This document shows positions 54,113-63,700 of a stretch of 64,000 nt of DNA, in pieces. The position numbers and the translations under genes were made by a program. The first letter of the stretch is position 1; every line of letters begins with the position of its first letter. Under the pieces are notes generated by a model. It was not told the origin of the DNA and searched no databases. It saw only the letters and a list, made by a program, of their open reading frames with translations. The DNA is taken from the NCBI RefSeq assembly GCF_000379065.1, contig NZ_KB900614.1, positions 2,223,149-2,287,148 on the forward strand. Reading direction: 5' to 3'. This stretch comes from Salinispora mooreana. GTDB lineage: Bacteria; Actinomycetota; Actinomycetes; Mycobacteriales; Micromonosporaceae.

Positions 54113-56586
54113 TGCGGCCGATGCGACTGGATCTCGACGGTTTCACCGTCTTCCGGGCGGCGACGACGATCGACTTCACCGACGCCGACTTCTTCGCGTT
54201 GGTCGGGCCGACCGGCTCCGGCAAGTCCACCGTGTTGGACGCCATCTGCTTCGCGCTCTACGGCACCGTACCCCGGTGGGGCGGCACCCGCGGGTTGGCG
54301 AACGCCCTCGCCCCGTCGACGGCCGAGGCGCGGGTCCGGCTGGTCTTCGAGTCGGCCGGCGACCGCTACGTGGCCACCCGGGTGGTCCGGCGGGACAGCC
54401 GGGGCAACGTCAAGACCTCCGGCGCCGGCCTCCAGCTCATGCCGCCCGGCTTCGACCCGGCCAAGCTAGACACCGGGTTGAGCCCGGAGGACCTGGGCGA
54501 GGTGCTCGCGGGCACGGTCGCCGAGATGGAAGACGCGGTACTGACGGCGGTCGGGCTGCCGTATGAGCAGTTCACCAGCTGTGTGCTGCTGCCGCAGGGG
54601 CAGTTCGCCGACTTCCTGCACGCCCGACCGGCGAAACGGCAGGAGATCCTGGTCAACCTGCTCGGCCTCGGCGTCTACGAGCAGGTGCGGGAGAAGGCGG
54701 GGACCCGGGCCAGCCAGGCCGAGGCGAAGTTCGAGGTGGTCAACCAGACCCTCGCCGGGCTCACCGACATCGACGACGCCGCCCTCGACGAGGTGTCGGC
54801 CCGCGTCGACCAGATGCGGGAGCTGGCCACCGCCATCACCGCCGCCGTTCCCGAACAGGCGGCGGCGCGCACCGCGGCGCGGGAGGCGGGCGCGGCGCTG
54901 ACCGGCCTCGACACCGACCTGGCCGTGCTCGACGCCGTGCGCGCCCCCACCGGGGTGGCCGAGGTCGCCCGGGCGGTGGCGACCGCGCAGACGGACGCGG
55001 ACGAGGCCACGACCGTGGTGGCGCTCGCCGAGGAGCGGGAGGAAAAGCTCCGCGGCGAGCTGACCGCGGCCGGCGACGAGAGCGCGCTACGCCTGCTGCT
55101 GCGGGCGTACGACGACCGCGCGGAGCTGGCCGGCGAGGCCGAGACGGTCCGGGCGGCGGTGGCGGCGGCCCGGGCCGGGCACGCGGCGGCCACGGCGGAG
55201 CTGACCGCGGCACAGGCGGCGGCCGAGCAGGCCGAGGCCGACCTGGCGGCGGCCTTCCAGGCGCATGAGCAGGCCAAGGCGACCGATCTGGCGGTGGCGC
55301 TGCGGGCGTCGCTGCACGACGGGAACGCCTGCCCGGTCTGCGAGCAGACCGTCGCCCAGGTCCCGGTGATCCCGGCCACGTCGGCGGTGCCGGCGGCGGT
55401 CGCGGCCGGAAAGGCGGCGCGGGCGGCCAGCGAGGCGGCCAAGGCCACCGTGGCGCAGCGAGACGGCGCCGTCCGCGAGCGGGAACGGGAGCTGGTGGCG
55501 GCGCGGGTCCGGCAGGAGCAGCTCGACGCGCGGCTCGCGGCCCTGCACACCCAGCTGGCCGACGCCCCGGAGCCGGCGGCGCTGCACCGGGCGTTGGCCG
55601 AGCACGGGCGGCTGCGGCAGGAGCTGGAGGAGTCTGCGGCGGCGGTCCGCGCCGGCCGGGACGAGGCCCGCCGGGCACGGGCCGCGGTGGACACCGCGCA
55701 GGAGCGACTCCGCACCACCTGGCGGGCCTTCGACGCGACCCGGGACGGCCTGGCCCGCTTCGGCCCGCCGGCCACCGACCGGGAGGACGTGGCGGCGGCG
55801 TGGGCGGCGCTGACCGACTGGGCCACCACCGAGGTGGCGCGGCGGCGCTCCGAGCGCGCCGACCGGGTGGCGGCGGTGAGCGCGGCCGAGGCGCAGGTGG
55901 CCACGGTGGAGGCGCGGATCGGCGGGCTATTCGAGGCGGCCGGGGTGCCGGCCACCGACGATCCGGGCCGCGACGCCGCGGTCGCCCTCGAACGGGCCGA
56001 GGCGCAGCTGCGGGAACTGACCCGCCGCCGGGAACAGGCCGGTGAGTTGCGCGAGCAGCGCGCCACCTACGAACGCGAGGCGCAGGTGGCCCGCGCGCTC
56101 GCCGGGCACCTGCGGGCGAACAACTTCGAACGGTGGCTGCTCGCCGAGGCGCTCGACCTGCTGGTGGACGGTGCGTCGCGGATTCTGCGCGAACTCTCCG
56201 GCGACCAGTACGACCTGGTCCACGACAAGGGGGAGTTCTTCGTCGTGGACCACCACGACGCCGGCCTGCGCCGGGGCGTCCGCACGCTCTCCGGCGGGGA
56301 GACCTTCCAGGCGTCGCTGGCGCTCGCGCTGGCCCTGGCCGAACAGCTCGCCGGGATGTCGACCACCGCGGCCAGCCTGGAGTCCATCGTGCTGGACGAG
56401 GGGTTCGGCACGCTCGACACGGCCACCCTCGACACGGTGGCGGCCACGTTGGAGAACCTGGCCGCGCGGGGGGACCGGATGGTGGGCGTGGTCACCCACG
56501 TGCCGGCGTTGGCCGAGCGCATTCCGGTTCGCTTCGAGGTCCGCAAGGACGCCCGGTCGGCCCGGATCGAACGGACCGGCCGGTGA
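54112..56586 (+). CDS. sbcC: SbcC/Rad50-family SMC-like ATPase
   Basis: An 824-residue ATPase. The N-terminal Walker A GPTGSGKST (about 33-41) and the C-terminal ABC signature LSGGETF plus Walker B IVLDEGFGTLD build the head; two long Ala/Glu-rich coiled coils flank the zinc hook CPVC (about residue 405) in the middle. It is the partner of SbcD. It is short for SbcC, mainly through shorter coiled coils, which is common in actinobacteria. Confidence 0.96.
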   Translation: MRPMRLDLDGFTVFRAATTIDFTDADFFALVGPTGSGKSTVLDAICFALYGTVPRWGGTRGLANALAPSTAEARVRLVFESAGDRYVATRVVRRDSRGNVKTSGAGLQLMPPGFDPAKLDTGLSPEDLGEVLAGTVAEMEDAVLTAVGLPYEQFTSCVLLPQGQFADFLHARPAKRQEILVNLLGLGVYEQVREKAGTRASQAEAKFEVVNQTLAGLTDIDDAALDEVSARVDQMRELATAITAAVPEQAAARTAAREAGAALTGLDTDLAVLDAVRAPTGVAEVARAVATAQTDADEATTVVALAEEREEKLRGELTAAGDESALRLLLRAYDDRAELAGEAETVRAAVAAARAGHAAATAELTAAQAAAEQAEADLAAAFQAHEQAKATDLAVALRASLHDGNACPVCEQTVAQVPVIPATSAVPAAVAAGKAARAASEAAKATVAQRDGAVRERERELVAARVRQEQLDARLAALHTQLADAPEPAALHRALAEHGRLRQELEESAAAVRAGRDEARRARAAVDTAQERLRTTWRAFDATRDGLARFGPPATDREDVAAAWAALTDWATTEVARRRSERADRVAAVSAAEAQVATVEARIGGLFEAAGVPATDDPGRDAAVALERAEAQLRELTRRREQAGELREQRATYEREAQVARALAGHLRANNFERWLLAEALDLLVDGASRILRELSGDQYDLVHDKGEFFVVDHHDAGLRRGVRTLSGGETFQASLALALALAEQLAGMSTTAASLESIVLDEGFGTLDTATLDTVAATLENLAARGDRMVGVVTHVPALAERIPVRFEVRKDARSARIERTGR

Positions 56587-56614
56587 AGGCCGACGGCGGG
56601 CGGGGGCGACCCGG

Positions 56615-57565
56615 GTGAGCCGCTTCTTCGTCGACGCGTGGGACCCGGCGTACGGGGCCTCGTTCGAGGCCGCCGCCGGCGGCCCGGCCGCGCCCAGCAG
56701 CGCCCGGGTCGAGGCCGACCACGAGCTGCCCACGGTCGACTGGCGGGCGGTCGGGCCCCGGCCGGGCGTCCACGCCCCGGCCGTGGTGCTGCTCGTCGAC
56801 GGGGTACGCCGAAACGACGCCAGCCTGTGGTTGACCGAGCCCGACGGGGTCTCGTACCCGGGGCTGGCCGCCTCGTACGCGGCCGGGGTGGTCCGCTGCG
56901 ACCTGGAGCGCGGCGCGGCCCAGCTGGCCGGTGCCCGGGTGGAGCGGGGGCTCTTCACCGCCAGCCCGTCCGCGGTGGACGTACGCGCCGGCAATGTCCA
57001 CTACCCGGTGCACCGGGTCGGCGGCAGCGGCGAGCTGGCCAAGCTGCCGGCGGCGGTGCAGGGGCCACTGACCGCGCTGGAGGTGGCGGTCTCCAGCGCC
57101 GCCCGCAGCGACGAGGATCTGCTGGTGGTGGACGGGCCGCTGCGCAACCGACGGCTCCTGCCCCGCACCCTCGGCTACGTGAAGACCCAGCACAGCCAGT
57201 ACCTGGACGCGCGGCTCACCGCGGTGGTCACCGGGCTCACCGCCGGGCAGCGCTCCCCGGTGTTCCGGCTGGGCACCGCGTGGGGCGGCTGGTCGTGGTA
57301 CCTGCGGCTGCCAGGTACCGGTGGCGCCCCGTGGGCGGGCATCGTCCGGGTGGAGTGCTCCACCGAGCTGGACATCGCGGCGGCGGTCGCGTTGGCGGAC
57401 CTGTCCGTGGTGACCCTGCCCCGCTTCGCCTCCACCCCGTACAAGGACCCGCGGGCGCCGCAGAACCTGATCCCCATCGCCGGCCTGGAGCGCCGGCTGC
57501 GGCGGATGATCGGGGACTCCCGGCTGCTGCACCGCGCCCTGGTCGCCGCCGGCGGTGCGGGCTGA
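56615..57565 (+). CDS. nurA: NurA-domain 5'-3' nuclease
   Basis: A 316-residue protein with NurA-type features: an acidic LLVDGVRRND near residue 60, a second acidic LVVDGPLRNRRLL near 172, GYVKTQHSQYL, and the C-terminal PRFASTPYKDPRAPQNL segment. These match the active-site Asp and Lys/His-like positions of the NurA fold. The GTG start at 56615 lies 28 bases after sbcC. NurA proteins are the nuclease partners of HerA, and the same operon carries HerA, SbcD and SbcC. Sequence similarity to NurA is distant, but the context is highly specific. Confidence 0.82.
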   Translation: MSRFFVDAWDPAYGASFEAAAGGPAAPSSARVEADHELPTVDWRAVGPRPGVHAPAVVLLVDGVRRNDASLWLTEPDGVSYPGLAASYAAGVVRCDLERGAAQLAGARVERGLFTASPSAVDVRAGNVHYPVHRVGGSGELAKLPAAVQGPLTALEVAVSSAARSDEDLLVVDGPLRNRRLLPRTLGYVKTQHSQYLDARLTAVVTGLTAGQRSPVFRLGTAWGGWSWYLRLPGTGGAPWAGIVRVECSTELDIAAAVALADLSVVTLPRFASTPYKDPRAPQNLIPIAGLERRLRRMIGDSRLLHRALVAAGGAG

Positions 57566-58422
57566 TGGGGCGCCAGCGCTCCACCGACCGGGCCGCCGTC
57601 GAGGTGGACACGGGGGTGGCCGAGCTGGTCCCCGACCCGGACCGGGCGGGCTCCTGGACGCTGCTGCTCGACGGCGCCCCGCAGTCACATGTGGATCTCG
57701 CCGACCCCACCCACCTGGAGTTCGAGTACGTGCGCCGGCTCGGCGCCGCCATCGACCTGCTCGCCCCGGCCGGTGCCCCGCTGCGCCTGCTGCACCTCGG
57801 TGGCGGCGCGCTGACCCTGCCCCGGTATGTCGCCACCACCCGTCCCGGCTCGACCCAACGGGTCTGCGAGCTGGACGGGGCGCTGGTCGAGCTGGTTCGC
57901 CGAGAGCTGCCCTGGCCCCCCAACCCACGACTACGGGTACGCGTCGCCGACGCCCGGGAAGCCCTCACCGGCCTCCGGGACGCCAGCATCGACATCGTGG
58001 TCGCCGACGTCTTCGCCGGCGCCCGCACCCCCGCCCACCTGACCTCGGTGGAGTTCGCCGCCGAGGTGGCCCGCGTGCTACGACCCACCGGCTGGTACCT
58101 GGCGAACATCGCCGACGGCCCGCCGCTGCGGCACGCCCGCCAACAGGTCGCCACCGTCCGGTCGGTGCTACCCAAGGCGGTGCTGGTCGGCGACGCCGCG
58201 GTGCTGCGGGGCCGCCGCTTCGGCAACCTCGTGCTGCTCGCCGGCCGCAGCACCCCGCCGGTGCCCGAGCTGACCCGGCGGGTCTCCGGTGACTGGTTCC
58301 CGGGCCGGGTGCTCGCCGGCGAGGAGTTGGTCCGGTTCGCCGGCGGCGCCCCGGTCGTCCACGACACCGACGCCACCGACTCCGCGCCGCCCCCCGCGGG
58401 GATCTTCTCGGTCGGCCGTTGA
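57565..58422 (+). CDS. Spermidine-synthase-like methyltransferase-fold protein
   Basis: A 285-residue protein with a spermidine-synthase-like SAM-binding fold. The motif LLHLGGGALTLPRYVATTRPG (about 82-102), CELDGALVELVRREL and DAREALTGLRDASIDIVVADVF fit the family. It lacks the strict catalytic acidic residues that I would expect for an aminopropyl transferase, so a methyltransferase-type role is possible. The ATG at 57565 overlaps the nurA stop as TGATG, which places it in the DNA end-processing operon. Its contribution there is unknown. Confidence 0.85.
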   Translation: MGRQRSTDRAAVEVDTGVAELVPDPDRAGSWTLLLDGAPQSHVDLADPTHLEFEYVRRLGAAIDLLAPAGAPLRLLHLGGGALTLPRYVATTRPGSTQRVCELDGALVELVRRELPWPPNPRLRVRVADAREALTGLRDASIDIVVADVFAGARTPAHLTSVEFAAEVARVLRPTGWYLANIADGPPLRHARQQVATVRSVLPKAVLVGDAAVLRGRRFGNLVLLAGRSTPPVPELTRRVSGDWFPGRVLAGEELVRFAGGAPVVHDTDATDSAPPPAGIFSVGR

Positions 58423-58483
58423 GCCGCCGCCCACCCGATGCCGAACAGCCGGCCACTTTCGACTGGTCCACAGCGTCCGTACG

Positions 58484-58885
58484 ATGACGGAAATGCCGAC
58501 GAAACAGCTGAAGGTTGGCCTGCGGGTACGCGATCTCGACCGGTCATTCGATCTCTACCGACGGCTCGGCTTCCGGCACCTTCCGCAGCCCGAGCAGACG
58601 CGGCTGCGCTACCTGACCTACGGGCACACCTGGCTCATCCTGTCGGATCTGCACCAGCACGGCTATCACCACGCCGAGCGCGGTCAGCAGACCAGGCAGG
58701 GCCCGGCCGGGCTCGGCTTCGTCCTCGTCGTACCGACCACGGATCTTGACGCGACGTGGCGGCTCTGGCGGGAGGAGGGCCTGACTGTGACCCTCGATCC
58801 GGAAGACGTCGGATGGGCGCGCATCTTCTACGGCCTGGACCCGGACGGCTACGAGCTCATGTTCGAGCAGTTCCCCAGACAATAG
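58484..58885 (+). CDS. VOC-family (glyoxalase/bleomycin-resistance) protein
   Basis: A 133-residue vicinal-oxygen-chelate protein with the two beta-alpha-beta-beta-beta modules. Family landmarks are LRVRDLDRSFDLYRRLGF near residue 10, LGFVLVVPTTDLDATWRLW, and the C-terminal YGLDPDGYELMFEQF with the Glu ligand. The ATG at 58484 lies 61 bases after the previous gene and has no clear ribosome site. Without a known substrate it could be an isomerase, dioxygenase or drug-binding protein. Confidence 0.85.
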   Translation: MTEMPTKQLKVGLRVRDLDRSFDLYRRLGFRHLPQPEQTRLRYLTYGHTWLILSDLHQHGYHHAERGQQTRQGPAGLGFVLVVPTTDLDATWRLWREEGLTVTLDPEDVGWARIFYGLDPDGYELMFEQFPRQ

Positions 58886-59313
58886 TCTACTTTGTTAGAT
58901 CTTCTGGCATGTTGCATATCTGCGTTGTCATCGGGTTGGGCTGCGGTGTGCGGATGGGTGGAGTCTGGTTCGGGTGCGGTTGAAGAACTGTGCGGCGGGG
59001 ATCTTCGCGGGGTGGCAGCGCTCGGTTCAACGGGCGACGGCGTTGCGACATCTGCGGGGTTCGATGCGAGTCGATGCAACCGATAGCGCGACGGCTCGGG
59101 ATGGATCACCAGCATTGCCGCAGGTCCTGACCTGCTCAACCTGGGACGCGGATAGTGTGCGGCGGCGGCTGGCCAGCGCCGCGGTCGACACGGTGCACCC
59201 CTCGCGAATGTTGAGGTCACGGGGCACGAACGGGCCCAACCGGCATCGAGTACAGCGGCGAAATCGCACGTCAGCGTATGCAACCGAACACCGAACGAGA
59301 CAAGCTACATGTC
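58886..59313. other. Intergenic region, 428 bp, no gene seen
   Basis: It marks the change from the GC-rich operon to the less GC-rich Rhs-associated segment. Short open frames here lack ribosome sites and family features. A decayed mobile element is possible, but no inverted repeats or transposase motifs were recognised. Confidence 0.55.
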
Positions 59314-60030
59314 TCACTCGGTCCTGCCGTCTTTATCATCTGGCCAATCAGTAACACGCTGCACCTCGTTCGACCACCGCGCGACGGCCTGCTTCCCCGC
59401 CCTATAGGTGAGGTACGCTTTCGCGTCGACCTTTCCACCACTGTATCTATGCAGAATGGCGACCGTCTGTTCAGGTGGGCAGATGAAGCTCTCGAGCGGC
59501 AGCAGTTGGTACACCCGCCGTCCCTCGTGCACCCTACCGAGGCGACCCTTGACGCGCACCCCTGGCGTCACCCGAATTTCTAACATCGGATCGCTCCAGT
59601 CGGCACCTCGCTTCACCGCCGTCATCATCTCGACCGAGCTCCAGGGCAACCACGTCGTGGCACCATTCGCCCGAACAGTCATCCCAGTGTCGTCAACATG
59701 GATGACAAACGGCCAGCAGAGAGACACAAGAGCGCAGGCGGCAAGGAGGCACATTGCCGCGCCGGCGTACGCGAATATCCTGGTGTTGGTGAAGACTGAG
59801 CCCGGGTCCGCCGCAGAATACCATGCCGCACCCCACCCGCAAGCCCCAACCAGGGCCACGAAAGCGTAGTTCCGCCGAATCTTGGCTGTGTTCCGCTGTA
59901 ACCGCACTCCTTCGTCCACATAACTATGATGCATCGTCGCAAGCTGCTGGCAAACAGCAGGGGAGGCAAAGTAGCCCAACGCGCGAGCGCGCTGTTCCGC
60001 ACTCGGGGAGTCACGATGGCGGTGTGCCAC
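59314..60030 (-). CDS. Membrane protein with two helices, PH-like domain
   Basis: A 238-residue protein. Two membrane helices (about 55-72 and 85-108) precede a beta-rich C-terminal domain (about 110-200) that recalls the bacterial PH-like membrane proteins (VDDTGMTVRANGATTWLPWSSVEMM). The GTG at 60030 is used as start, with no strong ribosome site. Base composition is less GC-rich than the left part of the window. It follows the Rhs gene and a second orphan on the same strand, a place where immunity genes often lie; that role is speculative. Confidence 0.6.
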   Translation of the reverse strand: MAHRHRDSPSAEQRARALGYFASPAVCQQLATMHHSYVDEGVRLQRNTAKIRRNYAFVALVGACGWGAAWYSAADPGSVFTNTRIFAYAGAAMCLLAACALVSLCWPFVIHVDDTGMTVRANGATTWLPWSSVEMMTAVKRGADWSDPMLEIRVTPGVRVKGRLGRVHEGRRVYQLLPLESFICPPEQTVAILHRYSGGKVDAKAYLTYRAGKQAVARWSNEVQRVTDWPDDKDGRTE

Positions 60031-60129
60031 GGCCCCACAAACTATCGAAACCTACGAGATCGCTAACATGCCTGCGCATCGCTCGCCAGTGAGACACCGA
60101 GCTGTAAATGCACACGGGGATGCGTAAAC

Positions 60130-60639
60130 CTACAGAATACAGGACTTTTCGAATGGCTCTGGCAGATACTTACTGAACTTTTGCTTGATCAGCGAGTTGT
60201 GGGCGTAACCCCACACCCGAGTGCCGCGAAAGGTCCAAACCGTCCCGGTGAACATGTCCACGACAGCAGGTTGGGCCAGGGCCGCGAAACCCGCCGAGTG
60301 TAGTCTATGAACCTTCTGAGTCAGCGCTATCGCACTTTCCTCTATCGCTGTCGTCACGAGGACGGGCAGCACGATAACGCCTGACTGCATGCCGCGCCAT
60401 TGGCCTTTACGGTTCAACCCCAGGTTCACAGCGGCGTTAACGAAATCACTCAGTCCCGCCTTCTCGACCCGATCCACTGCTGCACAAACTGTGAAAACGT
60501 ACATCCTCGTCAGCGCGCGTGTCTGCGCCCGGTAGCCGACCAGGGTCGCCTTTGAGCAGACATACTCTTCTGACACCGTGCACCCGTCAGCGACCATCCG
60601 TTGCCGCACAATTTCGAGATACACATCGGGAGTGATCAC
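60130..60639 (-). CDS. Orphan protein directly downstream of the Rhs gene
   Basis: A 169-residue cytoplasmic protein of unknown family. The GTG at 60639 has AGGAAGGGGG upstream; an alternative TTG at 60681 is possible. The protein contains PDVYLEIVRQRM at the N-terminus, several Cys and a C-terminal VWTFRGTRVWGYAHNSLIKQKF block. It is separated from the Rhs stop by about 95 bp on the same strand and shares its lower GC content. Position suggests immunity to the Rhs tip toxin. No direct evidence exists. Confidence 0.6.
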   Translation of the reverse strand: MITPDVYLEIVRQRMVADGCTVSEEYVCSKATLVGYRAQTRALTRMYVFTVCAAVDRVEKAGLSDFVNAAVNLGLNRKGQWRGMQSGVIVLPVLVTTAIEESAIALTQKVHRLHSAGFAALAQPAVVDMFTGTVWTFRGTRVWGYAHNSLIKQKFSKYLPEPFEKSCIL

Positions 60640-60734
60640 CTTTGAATGCCCCCTTCCTGCCTTGTAATGGCAGGATCCCAAGCCGAACCCTGAGTATCGT
60701 CTGCATCTGACCCCGCATCACCACGGCCAATTTG

Positions 60735-63700
60735 TCAGAACGCAGCCCCCACGAAGCCTCCCACAATCTGGATGGGATGGGTCACCTGATTGAATGAATA
60801 TCCGTCCTTGCGTAATTGACTCAGGTCGTCCCTCGTGGTCGGTGCGATCGCGCCAACAAGACCACCTGCCAGACCATCGACTGACATGGCACCCCTCTCA
60901 ATCATCATGACGGTGTCCAGCGCCACTCGGGCATGTCCACGCACACCGCCTCCCATCGTTGCCGCATCGTCACGCCATTGACTCACCGACGATCTCACGA
61001 ATGTCCCGAGGTTATTCCTGGGCGTTCCCCCCAAAGCCCGACTGATCCCAGCCGGGGTTAGCTGATGCGCAGCTGCACGCGTACCGCTCCCCAACCCAGA
61101 TGCGGCCTTCGCCGCTCCGGACGCGAAACCAGACAGGGTACTCCGGAGGCCGGCACTGGCGGCACCGGCCAAGCCTCCTCCAATCACCGCGCCGACAGCC
61201 CCGCCCAGCGCGCCAAGGGCACCACCGACGAGTGTATCCGTGGCCAAGCTACCAATGGAACATCGACTATTATCACCACCGGAACACTTCAATCCACCGG
61301 TGACCAATCCGGACACTGCACCACCGAGCGCACCGCACAAAACAGCACCGGTACCGCCGGTGATTACCGTACAGGTGACGCCGACAGCAACACCGGTCAC
61401 AACACCTACCACGTCGGCGTTCTCTTCGGCCCAGTTCACAGCGGCAGCGGCCATGCCCTTTACCCGCTGGCTGTTGCGACAAAAGAAGCTAGCTTGGCAC
61501 TCGCGTTGCTTTCGTTCCGCTTCGGCACGTTGATTGCTGGCGATTCTGGCAGCTTCGCGTCGTTGTTGGCAGCTGGAGTTGCAGGCTGGTGGGACGTATT
61601 CTTCCACGATCCAGGTGGAGATGCTGCCACTGCTGGTTCGGGAGCGGTATGCGCGGGCACCACCACCGTCAACGTCTTCGAAGAAATATTCACCGGTGGG
61701 GTCGGCATTGTTGACAGGGTTGTTGCCGCCGTATTGATATGCGTTGTATTGGTCCGGATCGCTGGAAACGAGGACGGGGTCGACGGAGATGAAACGGCCG
61801 AGGAGATTATCGTATTGCCGCGCGCCGATGTTGGTAAGTCCGGTGGGGTCGATGTCGCCGCCGACGAAGCCTTTCTGGTTGACCCAAGCGGGGTTAGCTC
61901 CGCGGGGTGTGCCGTAAGGGGTTTGTCGTCGGGTGGTGAAGGTATGGGTGGCGGCGTTGACGGCGAGTTGTTGGGTGCCCTGGTGGTCGTTGTAGAGCCA
62001 GGTGAGGTTGGTGGGGGATGAGCCGCCGGTGCGGGAGGCGCAGACCGTGCCGGCGAAGGTGTAGTAGCGGGTGCCGGTGTTCGTGCCGCCTTCGCGGCGG
62101 ATTTCTTGGCCGGGGAGGTAGAGGGTGGTGCCGGTGGCATCGCGGCGGATGAGGCGGGTGCCGTTGGTGTCGTAGATGTTGGTTTCGATGGTCTGGTCGT
62201 CGGTGCTGACGGTGGCGAGTTTGCCTTCGGGGTTCCAGGTCAGGGTTTGGCTGTCGACGCGGGTGGCGCAGTCGTTGCCGGTGGTGGTGGTGTCGGATGG
62301 TCGGCAGGTGGTGTTACCGGTGGCGTCGTAGTCATAGGTGTTGACAACTGGTTCGTTGTCGGGTGTTTGGGTGGTCATGGCGGTGACGGCGTGGGGACGC
62401 GTCACGCCTGGTCCGCCGGTGGGGACGCTGTAGGTGCGGGTGGTGTCTCCGCTGGTGGTGTGGCTGGTTTCGGTCAGTCGGGAGGCGGTGCTGTCAAACG
62501 TCCAGTCCTGCCAGTAGGGTGCTGGGCCGCCGAGGTTGGCCGTAGCGGGTTCGGTGTCGCAGGTCACCCCGGCCTTGGGGGTCCAGGCGGTGGTGAGTTG
62601 GCGGAGTTGGTCGTAGCGGAAGCACTGGGTGTCGGCTTGGCCGTGTTCTGGTGCTTCGGCGATGGAGGTGATGTTGCCAGCGGGGTCGTAGGTGTAGTTG
62701 CGGTCGGAGATGGTGCCGGGGGTAGTTTCCCGTTCGATGGTGGTACGGGTGACACGGCGGGTGGCTTCGTCGCGGTAGACGACGTCTTGGGTGTAGATAC
62801 CCGCTGGCGGCTTATAGATAGAGCCGTTGCGTTCGCCGTACGCGGTGTAGCTGGCGGTGGCGAGGGTGCCGGAGAAGCCGGTGAGGCTGGTGTCGAACCT
62901 GATGGGCAATCCGGTGGTGGCGTCGTAGTCGGTGGTGACCTTCTCAGCGACCAGCCCACCGCCGCCGGCGGGGTAGGACATGCTGGTGGTCTCGCCGGTG
63001 GCTTCCGAGTAGCCGTAGACGTAGAGGTACGTGCCGTTGAGGCCGGTTTCGCTGGGCGGGATGACGTAGTTGACGCCCTTGGGTTGGTAGCGGCCGTCGA
63101 AGCTACGGACCTGCCACCGGTAGGCGTTGCTACTGCCGGCGGGTTCGTAGCGGATCGCCTGCGTGAGCTGTCCCTTGAACCCGCCTTGTCCGGTGTAGAG
63201 CCGGTCGTGACTCCACTGCGCACGCAACGGTCCGGTGGCGGAGTCGTCACGCAGCTCCTTCTTACGCCCGAGGCTGTCGTAGCCGTACCAGAGGGTTTCG
63301 CCCCGGGCGTCGGTGGTGGTGACCAGTTCGTCGGCGTCGTTGAAGGTGCTGGTCGTGACGCCCTTGTCCGGGTCGGTCGTGCGCCACTGGCGTCCCTTGG
63401 CGTCGTACTCGTTGGTCCACTCGTTGCCGGCGGGGTCGATGGTGGTGACCTGCTGGCCCTTACGGTTGAACACATACTCGGTCTGCCGGTACGCGCCATT
63501 GACGCCGTTTGGGGTGGTGTGCTGACGCAGCTTGACGACGCGACCGTGGGCATCGGTGACGGTGGTGGTGGGCGTGCCGCCCGGTGGTGGTGTCACCGTG
63601 GTGAGGTCGCCCTCGTGGGTGGTCACGGTGCGCCATTTCTCGACGAGGTTGGTGACCCCGTCGCCGGCGAGGAAGATCTCGTTCGTAGGTCGAGATGCCC

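Noticed and set aside
61065..62021. Plus-strand frame of 318 codons inside the Rhs gene
   Set aside because: It is antisense to the Rhs core and tip, and its Thr/Gly/Val-rich composition is that of a shadow frame.
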